Counted from the stretch's first letter, positions 1 to 8,617 are shown. The stretch is 35,563 bases of DNA from Methylophilaceae bacterium (GCA_017857755.1 JAFMCM010000014.1:1-35563); one strand, 5' to 3'. The notes: generated by a model from the letters alone, not told the origin. Made by a program: numbers and translations.

Positions 1-446
1 GCTGTTGCTATTATCGTGGCTGGGTCATCCGATAGCTCGCCATCAGAACCTGGAACACAAGGGATACCAGCCTTTTTCATTGCTTCTTTGGCAGATACTT
101 TGTCACCCATTAGGCGTATCGTTTCCGCTTTTGGTCCAATAAAAGTAAAGCCACTTTGTTCCACACGCTCAGCGAAATCGGCATTTTCAGATAAAAAGCC
201 GTAGCCTGGATGAATCGCTTGCGCGTCAGTTACCTCAGCCGCACTAATGACGGCAGGAATATTTAGATAACTTAGATTTGAAGCTGCAGGACCGATACAA
301 ACCGACTCATCTGCTAATTTGACATATTTAGCTTCTTTATCTGCTTCGGAGTGAACGGCAACTGTTTTGATGCCCATTTCACGACAGGCACGTTGCACAC
401 GTAATGCAATCTCACCTCTATTGGCAATTAATATTTTTTCAAACAT
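1..446 (-). CDS. accC: Acetyl-CoA carboxylase, biotin carboxylase subunit (5' part only)
   Basis: N-terminal ~148 residues of biotin carboxylase, which uses ATP and bicarbonate to carboxylate the biotin on AccB as the first half-reaction of acetyl-CoA carboxylase in fatty acid synthesis. Translating the minus strand from the ATG at 446 gives [17 protein letters not shown], then a segment with [15 protein letters not shown] and the start of the ATP-grasp region ([14 protein letters not shown]), all hallmark AccC sequence. The frame is open to the left edge, so about two thirds of the protein (family about 450 residues) lies outside the window. It starts 4 bp after the accB stop, so the two are almost certainly cotranscribed and translationally coupled. 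Identity is very secure. Confidence 0.96.
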   Translation of the reverse strand, partial: MFEKILIANRGEIALRVQRACREMGIKTVAVHSEADKEAKYVKLADESVCIGPAASNLSYLNIPAVISAAEVTDAQAIHPGYGFLSENADFAERVEQSGFTFIGPKAETIRLMGDKVSAKEAMKKAGIPCVPGSDGELSDDPATIIAT

Positions 447-450
447 CGGC

Positions 451-897
451 TTACCCAATCACAAACAAAGGTTCGCCATATTCAACTGGTTGGCCATTTT
501 CAATCAATATTTTCTTAACGATACCCGCTTGGTCACTTTCAATTTCGTTAAGTAACTTCATTGCTTCAATAATACAAAGTGTGTCACCGACTTCAACGGT
601 GTCGCCAACTTGTACAAAAGCACTCGCTTCAGGTGAGGAAGAGCGGTAAAAAGTGCCTACCATAGGTGAGTTGACCGTATGCCCCTCGACAACGGCTGCG
701 ATAGGCTCGGTCGCAACACTTGGAGCTGCTGGCACAGCAGCCTGTAATGGCGCTGCAGCATATTGTAGCGCTTGAGGAGCTGCTACTGGTGTCGCGCGAC
801 TTATGCGGACTTTTTCTTCACCTTCTGTTAGCTCTAATTCAGAAATGCCTGATTCTTCGACTAAATCAATTAATTTTTTTAATTTACGTAAATCCAT
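451..897 (-). CDS. accB: Biotin carboxyl carrier protein of acetyl-CoA carboxylase
   Basis: Carries the biotin that is carboxylated by AccC and then passed to acetyl-CoA by AccAD. The 148-residue length is normal for BCCP. The N-terminal helix ([20 protein letters not shown]) is typical, residues about 35-68 form the Ala/Pro-rich flexible linker, and residues about 72-148 form the biotinyl domain. The biotinylation motif EAMKL places the modified lysine at residue 114. An SD-like GAGG lies just upstream of the ATG (minus strand). aroQ is directly upstream and accC directly downstream; aroQ-accB-accC is a common bacterial order. Confidence 0.97.
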   Translation of the reverse strand: MDLRKLKKLIDLVEESGISELELTEGEEKVRISRATPVAAPQALQYAAAPLQAAVPAAPSVATEPIAAVVEGHTVNSPMVGTFYRSSSPEASAFVQVGDTVEVGDTLCIIEAMKLLNEIESDQAGIVKKILIENGQPVEYGEPLFVIG

Positions 898-922
898 GGT
901 AACTCCTCAAATAATCTGATTT

Positions 923-1375
923 TTATAATGCGTTATTTAAACGATTGATTGCAAAACGTAGAGCGGCGTCGTAACCATCGGCACCTAAACCACTGATGAC
1001 GCCGACTGCAATATCACTAAAGAATGAGTGATGTCTAAAACTTTCACGTGCGAACACATTCGATAAGTGAACTTCAACAAAAGGAATGTTTACCGCAGAA
1101 ATAGCATCACGTATGGAAACGGATGTATGGGTAAATGCCGCAGGGTTGATAATCATAAAATCAACGGTATTGGACGCTAAGTTTTGAATTTTGGCGACAA
1201 TATCAGCTTCAGCATTGCTTTGATAAGTCTCTAACGTAATGTCTGCTGTATCGGCAATTCTACTTAACTGTGTATTGATTTTATCTAGTGTTATATGACC
1301 ATAATGCGCTGGCTCACGAATGCCAAGCAGGTTAAGGTTAGGACCATGAATCACTAAAATTGATTTTGTTGCCAT
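923..1375 (-). CDS. aroQ: Type II 3-dehydroquinate dehydratase
   Basis: Dodecameric dehydratase converting 3-dehydroquinate to 3-dehydroshikimate, the third step of the shikimate pathway. The 150 residues match the small type II family. Visible landmarks are the N-terminal HGPNLNLLG strand/loop, Tyr25 in the flexible lid (catalytic tyrosine position), Asn78 in INPAAFTH, His103 in EVHLSNV (catalytic histidine) and Arg114 in RESFRHHS. An AAGG ribosome binding site precedes the ATG. First gene of the aroQ-accB-accC run. The 157 bp upstream contain no convincing gene and probably hold the promoter. Confidence 0.96.
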   Translation of the reverse strand: MATKSILVIHGPNLNLLGIREPAHYGHITLDKINTQLSRIADTADITLETYQSNAEADIVAKIQNLASNTVDFMIINPAAFTHTSVSIRDAISAVNIPFVEVHLSNVFARESFRHHSFFSDIAVGVISGLGADGYDAALRFAINRLNNAL

Positions 1376-1532
1376 TTTACTTATTGCCTTGCTGCAAAAT
1401 ATAGAATATTCATCATGCGCAAGTTTGCCGAAGTTAAGCTATTTTGTCCAGCTAATTTGCAACATTTAAGCGAAGTTAATGGTTGCGGCCTTATGGGAGA
1501 TATGCTAAGCGATTGAATAAATGGGGGAATAG

Positions 1533-2081
1533 TTAGGGTATTAATTTTACTAATGTTTCTTCAAGAAGCGCCTTTGAAATGCGGCCAAAATAGGTGTTGG
1601 CAATGCTACCATCTGGCTTAATGATGACGGTGTAAGGTAGGGCGCTTTTATCGTTACCCATTTTAAAAGCTAAACTACTGCCAGAGTCTTCGGCAGCTAA
1701 TAGAGGGTAGCTAATGGTGTTTTCTTCAGCAAATGTTTTGATTAATGCAATTTCATCTAGTGCGATACCGATGACAATCACATTTTTGTCTTGGTACTCA
1801 GTATTCAGCGCTGATAGTTCAGGCATTTCTTCGCGGCATGGTGGACACCATGTTGCCCAAAAATTAAGTACAATAATTTTTCCTCGCCACTGGCTTAATG
1901 CTTGTGGTACGCCATTCTCATCAGGTAAGGTCATATCAAACAGCTCAGTAGCAGAGGCTGAACTCACAGGCTGTGCTACCGTCTTTTTTGACATCAAATG
2001 GTTGGTAGAGACGGCGATGAGTATAAATAAAATAATGGCGCTAAATGGAGAAGTCAGTTTGTTTAACATAAGTTTTTTCAA
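1533..2081 (-). CDS. TlpA-like periplasmic thioredoxin-fold protein, membrane anchored
   Basis: Thiol:disulfide oxidoreductase of the TlpA/ResA type, expected to act in the periplasm as a reductant, for example of apocytochromes or other cysteine proteins. Residues about 13-30 form one hydrophobic signal anchor. The thioredoxin fold follows, with WATWCPPC (Cys79 and Cys82) and the downstream cis-proline context ALPYTVI. The CPPC active site is characteristic of TlpA/ResA. It lies 36 bp after dsbD on the same strand, and DsbD is the natural electron donor for such proteins, so the pair probably forms one periplasmic reducing module. The exact client is not visible from sequence. Confidence 0.88.
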   Translation of the reverse strand: MKKLMLNKLTSPFSAIILFILIAVSTNHLMSKKTVAQPVSSASATELFDMTLPDENGVPQALSQWRGKIIVLNFWATWCPPCREEMPELSALNTEYQDKNVIVIGIALDEIALIKTFAEENTISYPLLAAEDSGSSLAFKMGNDKSALPYTVIIKPDGSIANTYFGRISKALLEETLVKLIP

Positions 2082-2117
2082 TTATCTTGTTCAGTTGTTG
2101 GCATTAAATGATTGCGT

Positions 2118-4001
2118 TTAACAAGTCATCAGCGGATTACATGCGTCGGTTTTTAGTGTGTTAACTCGATTAATCGTGGCTAAAAAAGTTGAGGCTTTTT
2201 CGTAGCCGATGACACGAATGGTTTTGATTTCTTGTCCAGCACGATTAAAAAAAATAATGCCAGGTGGTCCAAATAGATTGAAGCGTTGCAACAATGCAAG
2301 ATCAAAAGAGGTGTTATCAGTAACATCAGCCTGTAGTAAAACCACATCTTTTAATGCGGTTTGTACCGCAGGATCGCTAAACGTTAACAGTTCCATTTCT
2401 TTACAGGAGGTACACCAGTCAGCGTAGAAATCCAGCATGACAATTTTACCTTTTGCCTCGTCGATACGGGCGTCTAGCTCGGCAGTATTTTTAACCCGGG
2501 TAAAAAATAAGTGGGAAGTATTTTGTTGTTGATGGGATACACTTAATCCTGCCAGTGGTTGTAGAGGGGACTTGGCGCCAGAAATCGCACCAACTAACAT
2601 GGCGATACCAACAATTAATAACATGATGCCAATCCCTTTCCAAAAGCGCATCCATGGATGTGAGCGGCCTGTGGCGATATTAATCGGCAAGCTATCCAAT
2701 GCGTGTAAGTAAATGGCTGGGATAATCAGCAAGGCTGACCACAACAACATTTGTACATGGATATCAATAATCGGCGAGATGATATAGACGGCAACTGCCA
2801 ACATTAAAATACCAAAGAAGTTTCGTACCGCTGTCATCCAACCGCCTGCTCTGGGAAGCATATGGCCTGCGGAAGCGCCAATGAGTAACAATGGTACGCC
2901 CATGCCAATAGACAACGCAAACAAAGCAACGCCACCTAATAATACATCACGCGTTTGGCTGATATAAATCAGTGCACCTGCTAATGGTGCCGCAACACAA
3001 GGGCTGACAATCATGGCAGAAATGACACCCATTAAGAAAACGCCAAGCAATTGACCGCTTTTGAGTTTGTTCGAGGTGTTGACCATGTAGTCTTGAATAA
3101 AGCTAGGTAATCTTAGCTCATAAAATCCAAACATCGAAAACGACAACACCACAAAGATGACGGCAGTTGCGGTTAGCATCAGTGGGCTTTGCAGCGCATT
3201 GCTCAATAATTGTCCAGATAAACCAGCTGCAATCCCAGCGATGGTATAGCTAAGCGCTATGCCTAACACGTAAGCGAGTGATAGATTAAAGCTGTGCAGA
3301 CGGCTAGTTTCTACTTGATGTACTTTTTCATCGCCAACAATAATGCCAGATAAGATGGGGATCATCGGCAACACGCAAGGGGTGAAAGAAAGCAGTAGGC
3401 CGAAGCCAAAAAACCCAACGGCAATCAGCCATAATTGACCACTTTTTAATAGGTTGGTGGCTTTATCCTCACCATTAGCCTCAGTGGGTGTTTTGGCCAT
3501 CGGTTGCAAGGGCGCCACTTCAGCCATGTTGATATGATAGGTTTTAACTTGAGGTGCGTAACAAAGCCCTTGTTCACTGCAGCCTTGATAGCGGGCCTGT
3601 ATAACCATGGCTTGCGCAGCGTTTTCGATCGTTATCCGAGAAGTAAAATCGTGATGATAAACTTCTTGTTTGCCAAAGTTGGGGTCATTTTTGACATCGC
3701 CAGCTGGCATATCAATCTGACTAATTGTGCCTAGGCTGGCATCTTTGATTTCAAATTGTATACGTTCTTTATAAAGATAATAGCCTGGTACGACAGTGAA
3801 TTTGCCAATTAGGGTGTAATTATCTTGAACTAGCATATCAAGTTTAAAGGCTTGATCTGGCGGTAAGAAATCTGCTTTATCACTTTCATCAAAGAGACTT
3901 AAACCGCTGCTATTGGCAGCAGAACTTGTAAGCGGACTTAACTGCATGAGCAGTACAAATGCGCTTAAAATTATCAATAGCATTGGAAAAGGTTTAAACA
4001 T
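2118..4001 (-). CDS. dsbD: Thiol:disulfide interchange protein DsbD
   Basis: Inner-membrane reductase passing electrons from cytoplasmic thioredoxin to periplasmic thiol proteins. The 627-residue protein has all three expected parts. A signal peptide (about residues 1-28) is followed by the alpha domain with Cys141 and Cys147 (CSEQGLC). An eight-helix core (about 190-490) follows, with the redox pair Cys209 (SFTPCVLP) and Cys335 (VSPCVAAP). Last is a thioredoxin-like gamma domain with DWCTSC (Cys530 and Cys533). It ends in an unusual tail with two more cysteines, 621 and 627, the last being the final residue. Followed by the tlpA-like gene; upstream lies decayed cutA. Confidence 0.96.
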   Translation of the reverse strand: MFKPFPMLLIILSAFVLLMQLSPLTSSAANSSGLSLFDESDKADFLPPDQAFKLDMLVQDNYTLIGKFTVVPGYYLYKERIQFEIKDASLGTISQIDMPAGDVKNDPNFGKQEVYHHDFTSRITIENAAQAMVIQARYQGCSEQGLCYAPQVKTYHINMAEVAPLQPMAKTPTEANGEDKATNLLKSGQLWLIAVGFFGFGLLLSFTPCVLPMIPILSGIIVGDEKVHQVETSRLHSFNLSLAYVLGIALSYTIAGIAAGLSGQLLSNALQSPLMLTATAVIFVVLSFSMFGFYELRLPSFIQDYMVNTSNKLKSGQLLGVFLMGVISAMIVSPCVAAPLAGALIYISQTRDVLLGGVALFALSIGMGVPLLLIGASAGHMLPRAGGWMTAVRNFFGILMLAVAVYIISPIIDIHVQMLLWSALLIIPAIYLHALDSLPINIATGRSHPWMRFWKGIGIMLLIVGIAMLVGAISGAKSPLQPLAGLSVSHQQQNTSHLFFTRVKNTAELDARIDEAKGKIVMLDFYADWCTSCKEMELLTFSDPAVQTALKDVVLLQADVTDNTSFDLALLQRFNLFGPPGIIFFNRAGQEIKTIRVIGYEKASTFLATINRVNTLKTDACNPLMTC

Positions 4002-4008
4002 TGTTGTC

Positions 4009-4299
4009 CTATGGCGAAAATTGAGCGTTAACCCATTGCAAATAATTGATCAAGCCACCATCTACATTGAGTGCAACAATGTCAGGAAGTTCGTATGGGG
4101 CATGGCTAAAATCAGGGCTTCTGCTTAAACTATATAACAATCTACATTTTTTGTTAATTTACTAAATTAAACGCTATTTGCAGTTGGCCTTGCGATTTGG
4201 ATAGGGTTTGGCGCCACCAATATTAACGCAGTCTGATAGTTTAGCCATAATCAGTTATTTTGCAATGCGTTTTGCATCATTAGCGCCAGGCGGATATGT
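4009..4299 (-). pseudogene. cutA: Decayed divalent-cation tolerance gene cutA
   Basis: Three collinear pieces of CutA are recognisable on the minus strand. The C-terminal piece (4012-4107) reads SHAPYELPDIVALNVDGG and continues to a YLQWV tail before a TAG at 4009-4011. The middle piece (4172-4195) reads SQGQLQIA, matching the family's W-Q-G segment with W replaced by S. The N-terminal piece (4201-4299) reads NDAKRIAK, an in-frame TAA (4255-4257), then LIMAKLSDCVNI, matching the family's conserved A-CVNI motif. The pieces lie in different frames, the stretch between QGQLQIA and the PYELP motif is about 30 bp too short, and no start codon is left. cutA commonly precedes dsbD in betaproteobacteria, which supports decay in place. 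Confidence 0.82.
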
Positions 4300-4396
4300 T
4301 GATAGGCTATGGTATTATTTTTTACATAGTGGTTTTTTTAGAATAGGATATTCAAGCATTGTTAATGTGGCTCAATGTTTTTTCGTTAAGGAGTTT

Positions 4397-4870
4397 ATGC
4401 GTTTATTTATCATACTAATCTTAGTGGCTTTCCCAATAGCAGAAATTTGCCTATTGGTAGAGTTGGGCGAACATTATGGCTGGTGGTTAATATTGTACTT
4501 AGTCGTGATTACCTATCTTGGCTTGCAACTAATTAAAGGCGAAAAACAAATGATGACCACTAAAATGATGCAAAGCATACAAGCTGGTGGCAATCCGTTT
4601 AAAACCATTATGGGCAGTGCGCGTAATTTGATTGCAGGATTTTTGTTGGTTATTCCAGGTGTCATAACGGATGTCATAGCGGTCGCTTTACTTTTAATAC
4701 CCATGCAACAAGCGAGTGATCCAAGCGATAGCAGTGAGGCTGAGGGGGGCTATAGGCGTACTGATTCACAATCCGCTAACGATGATATTATTGAAGGCGA
4801 ATTTGAAGAAATCAAAGAAAAGACGAAATATGAAAATATCAGCTTGACTGACCAAGGCCCGAGTCAGTAA
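4397..4870 (+). CDS. fxsA: FxsA family cytoplasmic membrane protein
   Basis: Small membrane protein of the FxsA family; in E. coli it modulates phage T7 F-exclusion, and its normal cellular role is unclear. The 157-residue product begins MRLFIILILVAFPIAEI, has hydrophobic segments at about residues 3-20, 28-46 and 80-100, and carries the conserved GGNPF and LIPGVITD stretches. The tail is acidic and polar (rich in D/E/S), as usual for the family. The ATG at 4397 is chosen because AAGGAG precedes it at a normal distance and the protein then starts where the family starts. The frame is open further upstream, but that part overlaps decayed cutA and has no family similarity. Confidence 0.9.
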   Translation: MRLFIILILVAFPIAEICLLVELGEHYGWWLILYLVVITYLGLQLIKGEKQMMTTKMMQSIQAGGNPFKTIMGSARNLIAGFLLVIPGVITDVIAVALLLIPMQQASDPSDSSEAEGGYRRTDSQSANDDIIEGEFEEIKEKTKYENISLTDQGPSQ

Positions 4871-4907
4871 TTGAGCAATGGATTGAGAAAACGATTTTAG
4901 GAAAAAT

Positions 4908-5909
4908 ATGGCAAAAGTTACCATACAGTCTAGCGGACATGTTTTTGAGGTTAAGCCCAGTCAAACCATTTTAGAAGCGGCTATTGCAAGCGGTGTTAAT
5001 TTACCCTATAGCTGTCGCACAGGGGCATGTGGCTCATGTAAAGGTAAGGTAATTGCGGGTAAAGTCATGCACGATGACTACCAAAATACTGCGATGACTG
5101 ATGTCGAGTTAGCTGCTGGCAGCGCCTTATTTTGTTGCGCAAGACCGTTAGGGGATCTAACGATCGATGTACGTGAGTCAGTTGGCACAGGAATTAAACC
5201 GCGCATTTTACCAGTGCGGGTGTCCAAAAAAGAATTATTAGCCCCAGACGTAATGGCACTCCATATACAACTTCCAGCGAGTGAGCGCTTACAGTTTTTA
5301 CCAGGGCAGTATATTGAATTTATTTTACGTAACGGCAAACGTCGCGCTTTCTCAATTGCGAATGCACCGCATGCGGATTACGGTATAGAGCTTCATTTGC
5401 GATTAGTCAAAGGTGGCGAATTCACAGAGTATGTATTTAATGAACTACAAGAAAAAGCCATTATGCGGATAGAGGCGCCATTTGGTAGCTTCCATTTAAG
5501 GGAGGAGTCTAATAAACCGATCATCTTCGCTGCAACTGGCACTGGTTTTGCGCCAATTAAGGCTATCATCGAGCATATGCTTTACAGCGATATTCAACGT
5601 TCGATGACACTCTATTGGGGTGGCCGTCAACTGGTTGATTTATATATGGATGACTTATGCCGTCGTTGGGCACAACATGTACCTACGTTTACTTATATCC
5701 CAGTTCTTTCCAAGCCCAATGTCGATTGGGCGGGTAGAACAGGTTATGTTCAACATGTCATCACAGAAGATATTCCTGATTTAAGCGGTTATGAAGCTTA
5801 TGTATGTGGATTACCAAATATGGTGGATGACGCACAGAAGCAGTTTGCGGCCTATGGATTACCGCAAGATGCATTTTTTAGTGACGCGTTTACATTTGCG
5901 CCTCAGTAA
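4908..5909 (+). CDS. 2Fe-2S ferredoxin-type NAD(P)H flavin oxidoreductase (CDP-6-deoxyglucoseen reductase-like)
   Basis: A 333-residue, three-domain electron-transfer flavoprotein. Residues 1-90 form a plant-type ferredoxin with CRTGACGSC (Cys36, 41, 44) and the fourth ligand Cys76 in LFCCARP. Residues about 97-195 form an FAD-binding barrel with RAFS (146-149). Residues about 200-333 form an NAD(P)H-binding domain with ATGTGFAP (209-216) and a CGLPNMV segment near the end. This order matches the family often labelled CDP-4-dehydro-6-deoxyglucose reductase (AscD type). No deoxysugar genes are nearby, so it more likely serves a general ferredoxin/flavin reductase role. The physiological partner is unknown. 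It follows fxsA by 37 bp. Confidence 0.85.
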   Translation: MAKVTIQSSGHVFEVKPSQTILEAAIASGVNLPYSCRTGACGSCKGKVIAGKVMHDDYQNTAMTDVELAAGSALFCCARPLGDLTIDVRESVGTGIKPRILPVRVSKKELLAPDVMALHIQLPASERLQFLPGQYIEFILRNGKRRAFSIANAPHADYGIELHLRLVKGGEFTEYVFNELQEKAIMRIEAPFGSFHLREESNKPIIFAATGTGFAPIKAIIEHMLYSDIQRSMTLYWGGRQLVDLYMDDLCRRWAQHVPTFTYIPVLSKPNVDWAGRTGYVQHVITEDIPDLSGYEAYVCGLPNMVDDAQKQFAAYGLPQDAFFSDAFTFAPQ

Positions 5910-5919
5910 ATAGGAATAC

Positions 5920-5950
5920 AAAAATGAAAAAGCCCTCTGGAGGAGGGCTT
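5920..5950 (-). terminator. Rho-independent terminator of the FKBP gene
   Basis: A perfect 8-bp stem, AAGCCCTC (5930-5937) pairing with GAGGGCTT (5943-5950) around a 5-nt loop. Read on the minus strand it is followed by T-rich sequence (complement of 5921-5930). It lies about 30 bp past the minus-strand stop of the FKBP gene. The plus-strand side lacks a T run, so it serves the minus-strand gene mainly. Confidence 0.85.
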
Positions 5951-5978
5951 CTATGGCGTCCTGAATTTAATTGTGGTT

Positions 5979-6605
5979 TTAAGCAATACCTAACAATTCA
6001 ACTTCAAATACTAATACCGCATCAGGGCCAATCATAGGGCCAGACCCATGCGCACCATAGGCGAGTTCTGATGGAATCGTAAGTTCAAGTTTGTCGCCGA
6101 CATGCATTATTTGAAGCGCTTCAACCCAGCCAGCAATAACACCTGTGACTGGGAAGGAAGCAGGTTGTCCACGGTCATAAGAGCTATCGAAAACAGTGCC
6201 ATCAATCAATGTCCCTTTGTAATGGACCGTTACGCTATCAGTTGATTTAGGCTTTTCGCCAACGCCACTAACGAGTGATTTATACTGCAGACCAGAAGCT
6301 GTGATTTTTACACCTTCTTTTTTAGCGTTTGATTCTAGGTAGGCAGTTCCTTCAGTTTTGTTTTTCGCTGATTTCTCAGATTGCTCAGCTTGTTGCTGGG
6401 CTTGACTTAGTTTTTGGATTTCTTCAACGGTCGTTCTTTTTATTTCGTCGGTTAAACGAGATGGATTGCCAGCAGTCACATCTTTGACCGCCAAAACTAA
6501 GGCATCAGTATCTAGCTCAAGGCCGTCATTTTTTAATTGTGTGGCCATATTTTCGCCAACGATATAACTTAAGCGTTGGTTGAGGGTTACTAGTTCTTTT
6601 GTCAT
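5979..6605 (-). CDS. FKBP-type peptidyl-prolyl cis-trans isomerase (FklB-like)
   Basis: Prolyl isomerase of the FKBP22/FklB type. Its 208 residues divide into an N-terminal helical dimerisation domain (about 1-95, including RLSYIVGENMATQL and a Gln/Glu/Lys-rich helix) and a C-terminal FKBP domain (about 100-208). The FKBP domain shows VTVHYKGTLIDGTVFDSS, the Gly-Trp ligand-pocket segment VIAGWVEAL and IPSELAYG. There is no signal peptide, so a cytoplasmic FklB-like protein fits better than periplasmic FkpA. It is monocistronic, with a clear terminator downstream and 156 bp separating it from hemD. Confidence 0.9.
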   Translation of the reverse strand: MTKELVTLNQRLSYIVGENMATQLKNDGLELDTDALVLAVKDVTAGNPSRLTDEIKRTTVEEIQKLSQAQQQAEQSEKSAKNKTEGTAYLESNAKKEGVKITASGLQYKSLVSGVGEKPKSTDSVTVHYKGTLIDGTVFDSSYDRGQPASFPVTGVIAGWVEALQIMHVGDKLELTIPSELAYGAHGSGPMIGPDAVLVFEVELLGIA

Positions 6606-6761
6606 TTGATTGCTTTCTATTGTTGTCGCATATTGAGCGGTGTATGGTAATCTTGCGAGTCGGAGTGAGGTTATTTTACTTGCAAACGATGAATATTCCT
6701 AGTTTAGAGAAGGTGCTAAGGGATGTGATTCACTTAGTTCTGTACTTGTAGAAAGCGTTGT

Positions 6762-7535
6762 TTAGGCTAATATAGTCAGCATGGCTTCATCGCCTGATGT
6801 AGGCGCGATTTTCACAGTTAATCCTCTTTTTAATGGTTCTTCAGCGATTCTGGCATGATTGACACAAATCGTGACTTGTTTTAACCAATCAGCATCACCT
6901 GCCAAGTTTAGCAGGAAGCGCATCGCTTCTGAACTGGTGACCACAATGCGGTGTAACTGTTGTTGAGCAAATGCATGGGCTAAAACATCGCAGTTGGTTT
7001 GCGGATTAATGCGTTGGTAACATTCTGCAAAAGTGACTATTGCACCGCGCTGGACGAGTGTATTGGCTAAAACATCGCGCCCACCAATGCCGCGTACTAA
7101 CATCACTCTTTTACCATGCATGTCCAGCATATCTGGTAACGAGAGTAAAGACTCACTATCGAAACGCACTTTAGGTATTAACACTTCATTTACACCAAAG
7201 CTCTTTAGGCTTTCAGCCGTTGTAGGGCCGATGGCCGCAAACCTTAATTGTGATGGAATGCCATGATTAAGCAGTCTAGGCATGCTGTTTTGCACGGCAT
7301 TGCTACTGATAAAGATGAGCCAATCATAGTTAGCGATTTCTTGAATGACCTTTTCAAAAGCATTGTAGTCATCCAACGCTGCAATTTGGATGAGTGGAAA
7401 GGTAATGACATTGCCGCCTGCGGCAGTAATCAGTTGGCTGAGCTGTTTTGTTTGGTCAACGGGTCGTGTAATGGCAATGCCGATGTTGGTTAGTGATTGA
7501 TGCCGTATCTGCGTTAGTTCGACGGAGACAGACAT
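6762..7535 (-). CDS. hemD: Uroporphyrinogen-III synthase
   Basis: Closes and inverts ring D of hydroxymethylbilane to give uroporphyrinogen III. Family sequence conservation is low, but the 257-residue length, the opening IGIAITRPVDQTKQL (the family's typical TRP start), IFISSNAVQNSMPRL, FAAIGPTTAESL, RGIGGRDVLANTL and a late VVTSSEAMRFLL stretch are all diagnostic. It overlaps the hemC stop by one base (TAATG), implying translational coupling. In many betaproteobacteria hemX and hemY follow; here nothing follows on this strand before the FKBP gene. Confidence 0.93.
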   Translation of the reverse strand: MSVSVELTQIRHQSLTNIGIAITRPVDQTKQLSQLITAAGGNVITFPLIQIAALDDYNAFEKVIQEIANYDWLIFISSNAVQNSMPRLLNHGIPSQLRFAAIGPTTAESLKSFGVNEVLIPKVRFDSESLLSLPDMLDMHGKRVMLVRGIGGRDVLANTLVQRGAIVTFAECYQRINPQTNCDVLAHAFAQQQLHRIVVTSSEAMRFLLNLAGDADWLKQVTICVNHARIAEEPLKRGLTVKIAPTSGDEAMLTILA

Positions 7536-8485
7536 TATTTTACGCCGTCTAATGTTGCCAATATTTTGTCTGCACCCAGGCTTATTAATTTGGCAGCCAA
7601 AGCTTGGCCTATTGGTTCAGCATTTGAGGCGTCACCAGTGATGGTTTCACGTAACATTTTGCTGCCATCGACACTCGCAACAAAGCCAGTAATCCTAATC
7701 GTTTGACCAGATTTGGTGGCATACGCACCTAGAGGAACAGTACAACTGCCAGCAAGAGCACGGCTAAAACCACGCTCGGCGGCAACGCACTGTTCGCTAT
7801 CGATGTGGTTAAGTGGAGTCAACACGGGAATTAAATCAGTTCTATCTGATCTGATTTCTATGCCCAATGCACCTTGTCCGACTGCTGGAATACTATCTTC
7901 CGCTGAAATAAAGCTCCGAATTCTATCGCCGAGGGCTAAACGAATTAAACCTGCGGCTGCTAAGATAATGGCAGCGTATTGTCCTTCATCTAATTTACGT
8001 AAGCGGGTTTGTACATTACCGCGTAGCGATTCTATTTTAAGATGCGGAAATCGTGCTTGGATTTGGCTTTGACGTCTTAAGCTTGAGGTGCCAACAACGC
8101 TCCCATGCGGTAAATCCGCTAGTGAATCATAATCATTAGAAACAAAGGCGTCATGTGGGTTTTCACGTTCGCCAGTTGCCACTAACATGAAACCTTCTGG
8201 CATATTCATTGGTACATCTTTCATGCTGTGTACGGCTAAATCTGCGCTACCGTCTAACAGAGCGTTTTCTAACTCTTTAATAAAGAGGCCTTTACCACCA
8301 ATGTTAGCCAATGGTTGGTCTAAAATTTGATCGCCAGTGGTTGTCATGCCTAAAATTTTTACATCACACGTTGGATACAAAGCTTTTAAGCGCGCTTGAA
8401 TATGTTTTGCTTGCCACATGGCGAGCGCACTTTCGCGTGATGCAATCACTAATTGAGATGGTTCTGTCAGGTGGATATTATTCAT
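7535..8485 (-). CDS. hemC: Hydroxymethylbilane synthase (porphobilinogen deaminase)
   Basis: Polymerises four porphobilinogens into hydroxymethylbilane for haem and sirohaem synthesis. 316 residues, normal length. The dipyrromethane-cofactor cysteine is Cys248 in LAGSCTVPLGAY. Other signatures are SRESALAMWQAKHI, DLAVHSMKDVP (substrate-binding Asp region) and SLRGNVQTRLRKLD. Downstream hemD overlaps by one base. The start ATG at 8485 has no Shine-Dalgarno: a TGCTAAAAT extended -10-like box (minus strand, 8501-8493) ends only 7 nt before the ATG, so the message might be leaderless. A second TATAAT-like box lies further upstream. Confidence 0.97.
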   Translation of the reverse strand: MNNIHLTEPSQLVIASRESALAMWQAKHIQARLKALYPTCDVKILGMTTTGDQILDQPLANIGGKGLFIKELENALLDGSADLAVHSMKDVPMNMPEGFMLVATGERENPHDAFVSNDYDSLADLPHGSVVGTSSLRRQSQIQARFPHLKIESLRGNVQTRLRKLDEGQYAAIILAAAGLIRLALGDRIRSFISAEDSIPAVGQGALGIEIRSDRTDLIPVLTPLNHIDSEQCVAAERGFSRALAGSCTVPLGAYATKSGQTIRITGFVASVDGSKMLRETITGDASNAEPIGQALAAKLISLGADKILATLDGVK

Positions 8486-8617
8486 AATTGGAATTTTAGC
8501 ATAGGCAAGGAATTATAAAGTGCTATTAGAAACAGTGATTTTTAAGGTAAGCTAATGGATTATTGAGTGGACCAGTAATGGTTAAACAGGACTCAAGTTT
8601 TAATTTTGGAGATTTTT

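Noticed and set aside
1415-1516. Plus-strand 33-codon frame ([10 protein letters not shown]...) upstream of aroQ
   Set aside because: No ribosome binding site, lies in the presumed aroQ promoter region, and is within chance length.
4174-4248. A 24-codon minus-strand frame starting MAKLSDCVNI that could be called a small protein
   Set aside because: It aligns with the middle of CutA and has no ribosome binding site; treated as part of the cutA pseudogene.
4208-4396. 63-codon N-terminal extension of fxsA
   Set aside because: It overlaps the cutA remnant on the other strand, lacks family similarity, and a good ribosome binding site precedes the inner ATG at 4397.
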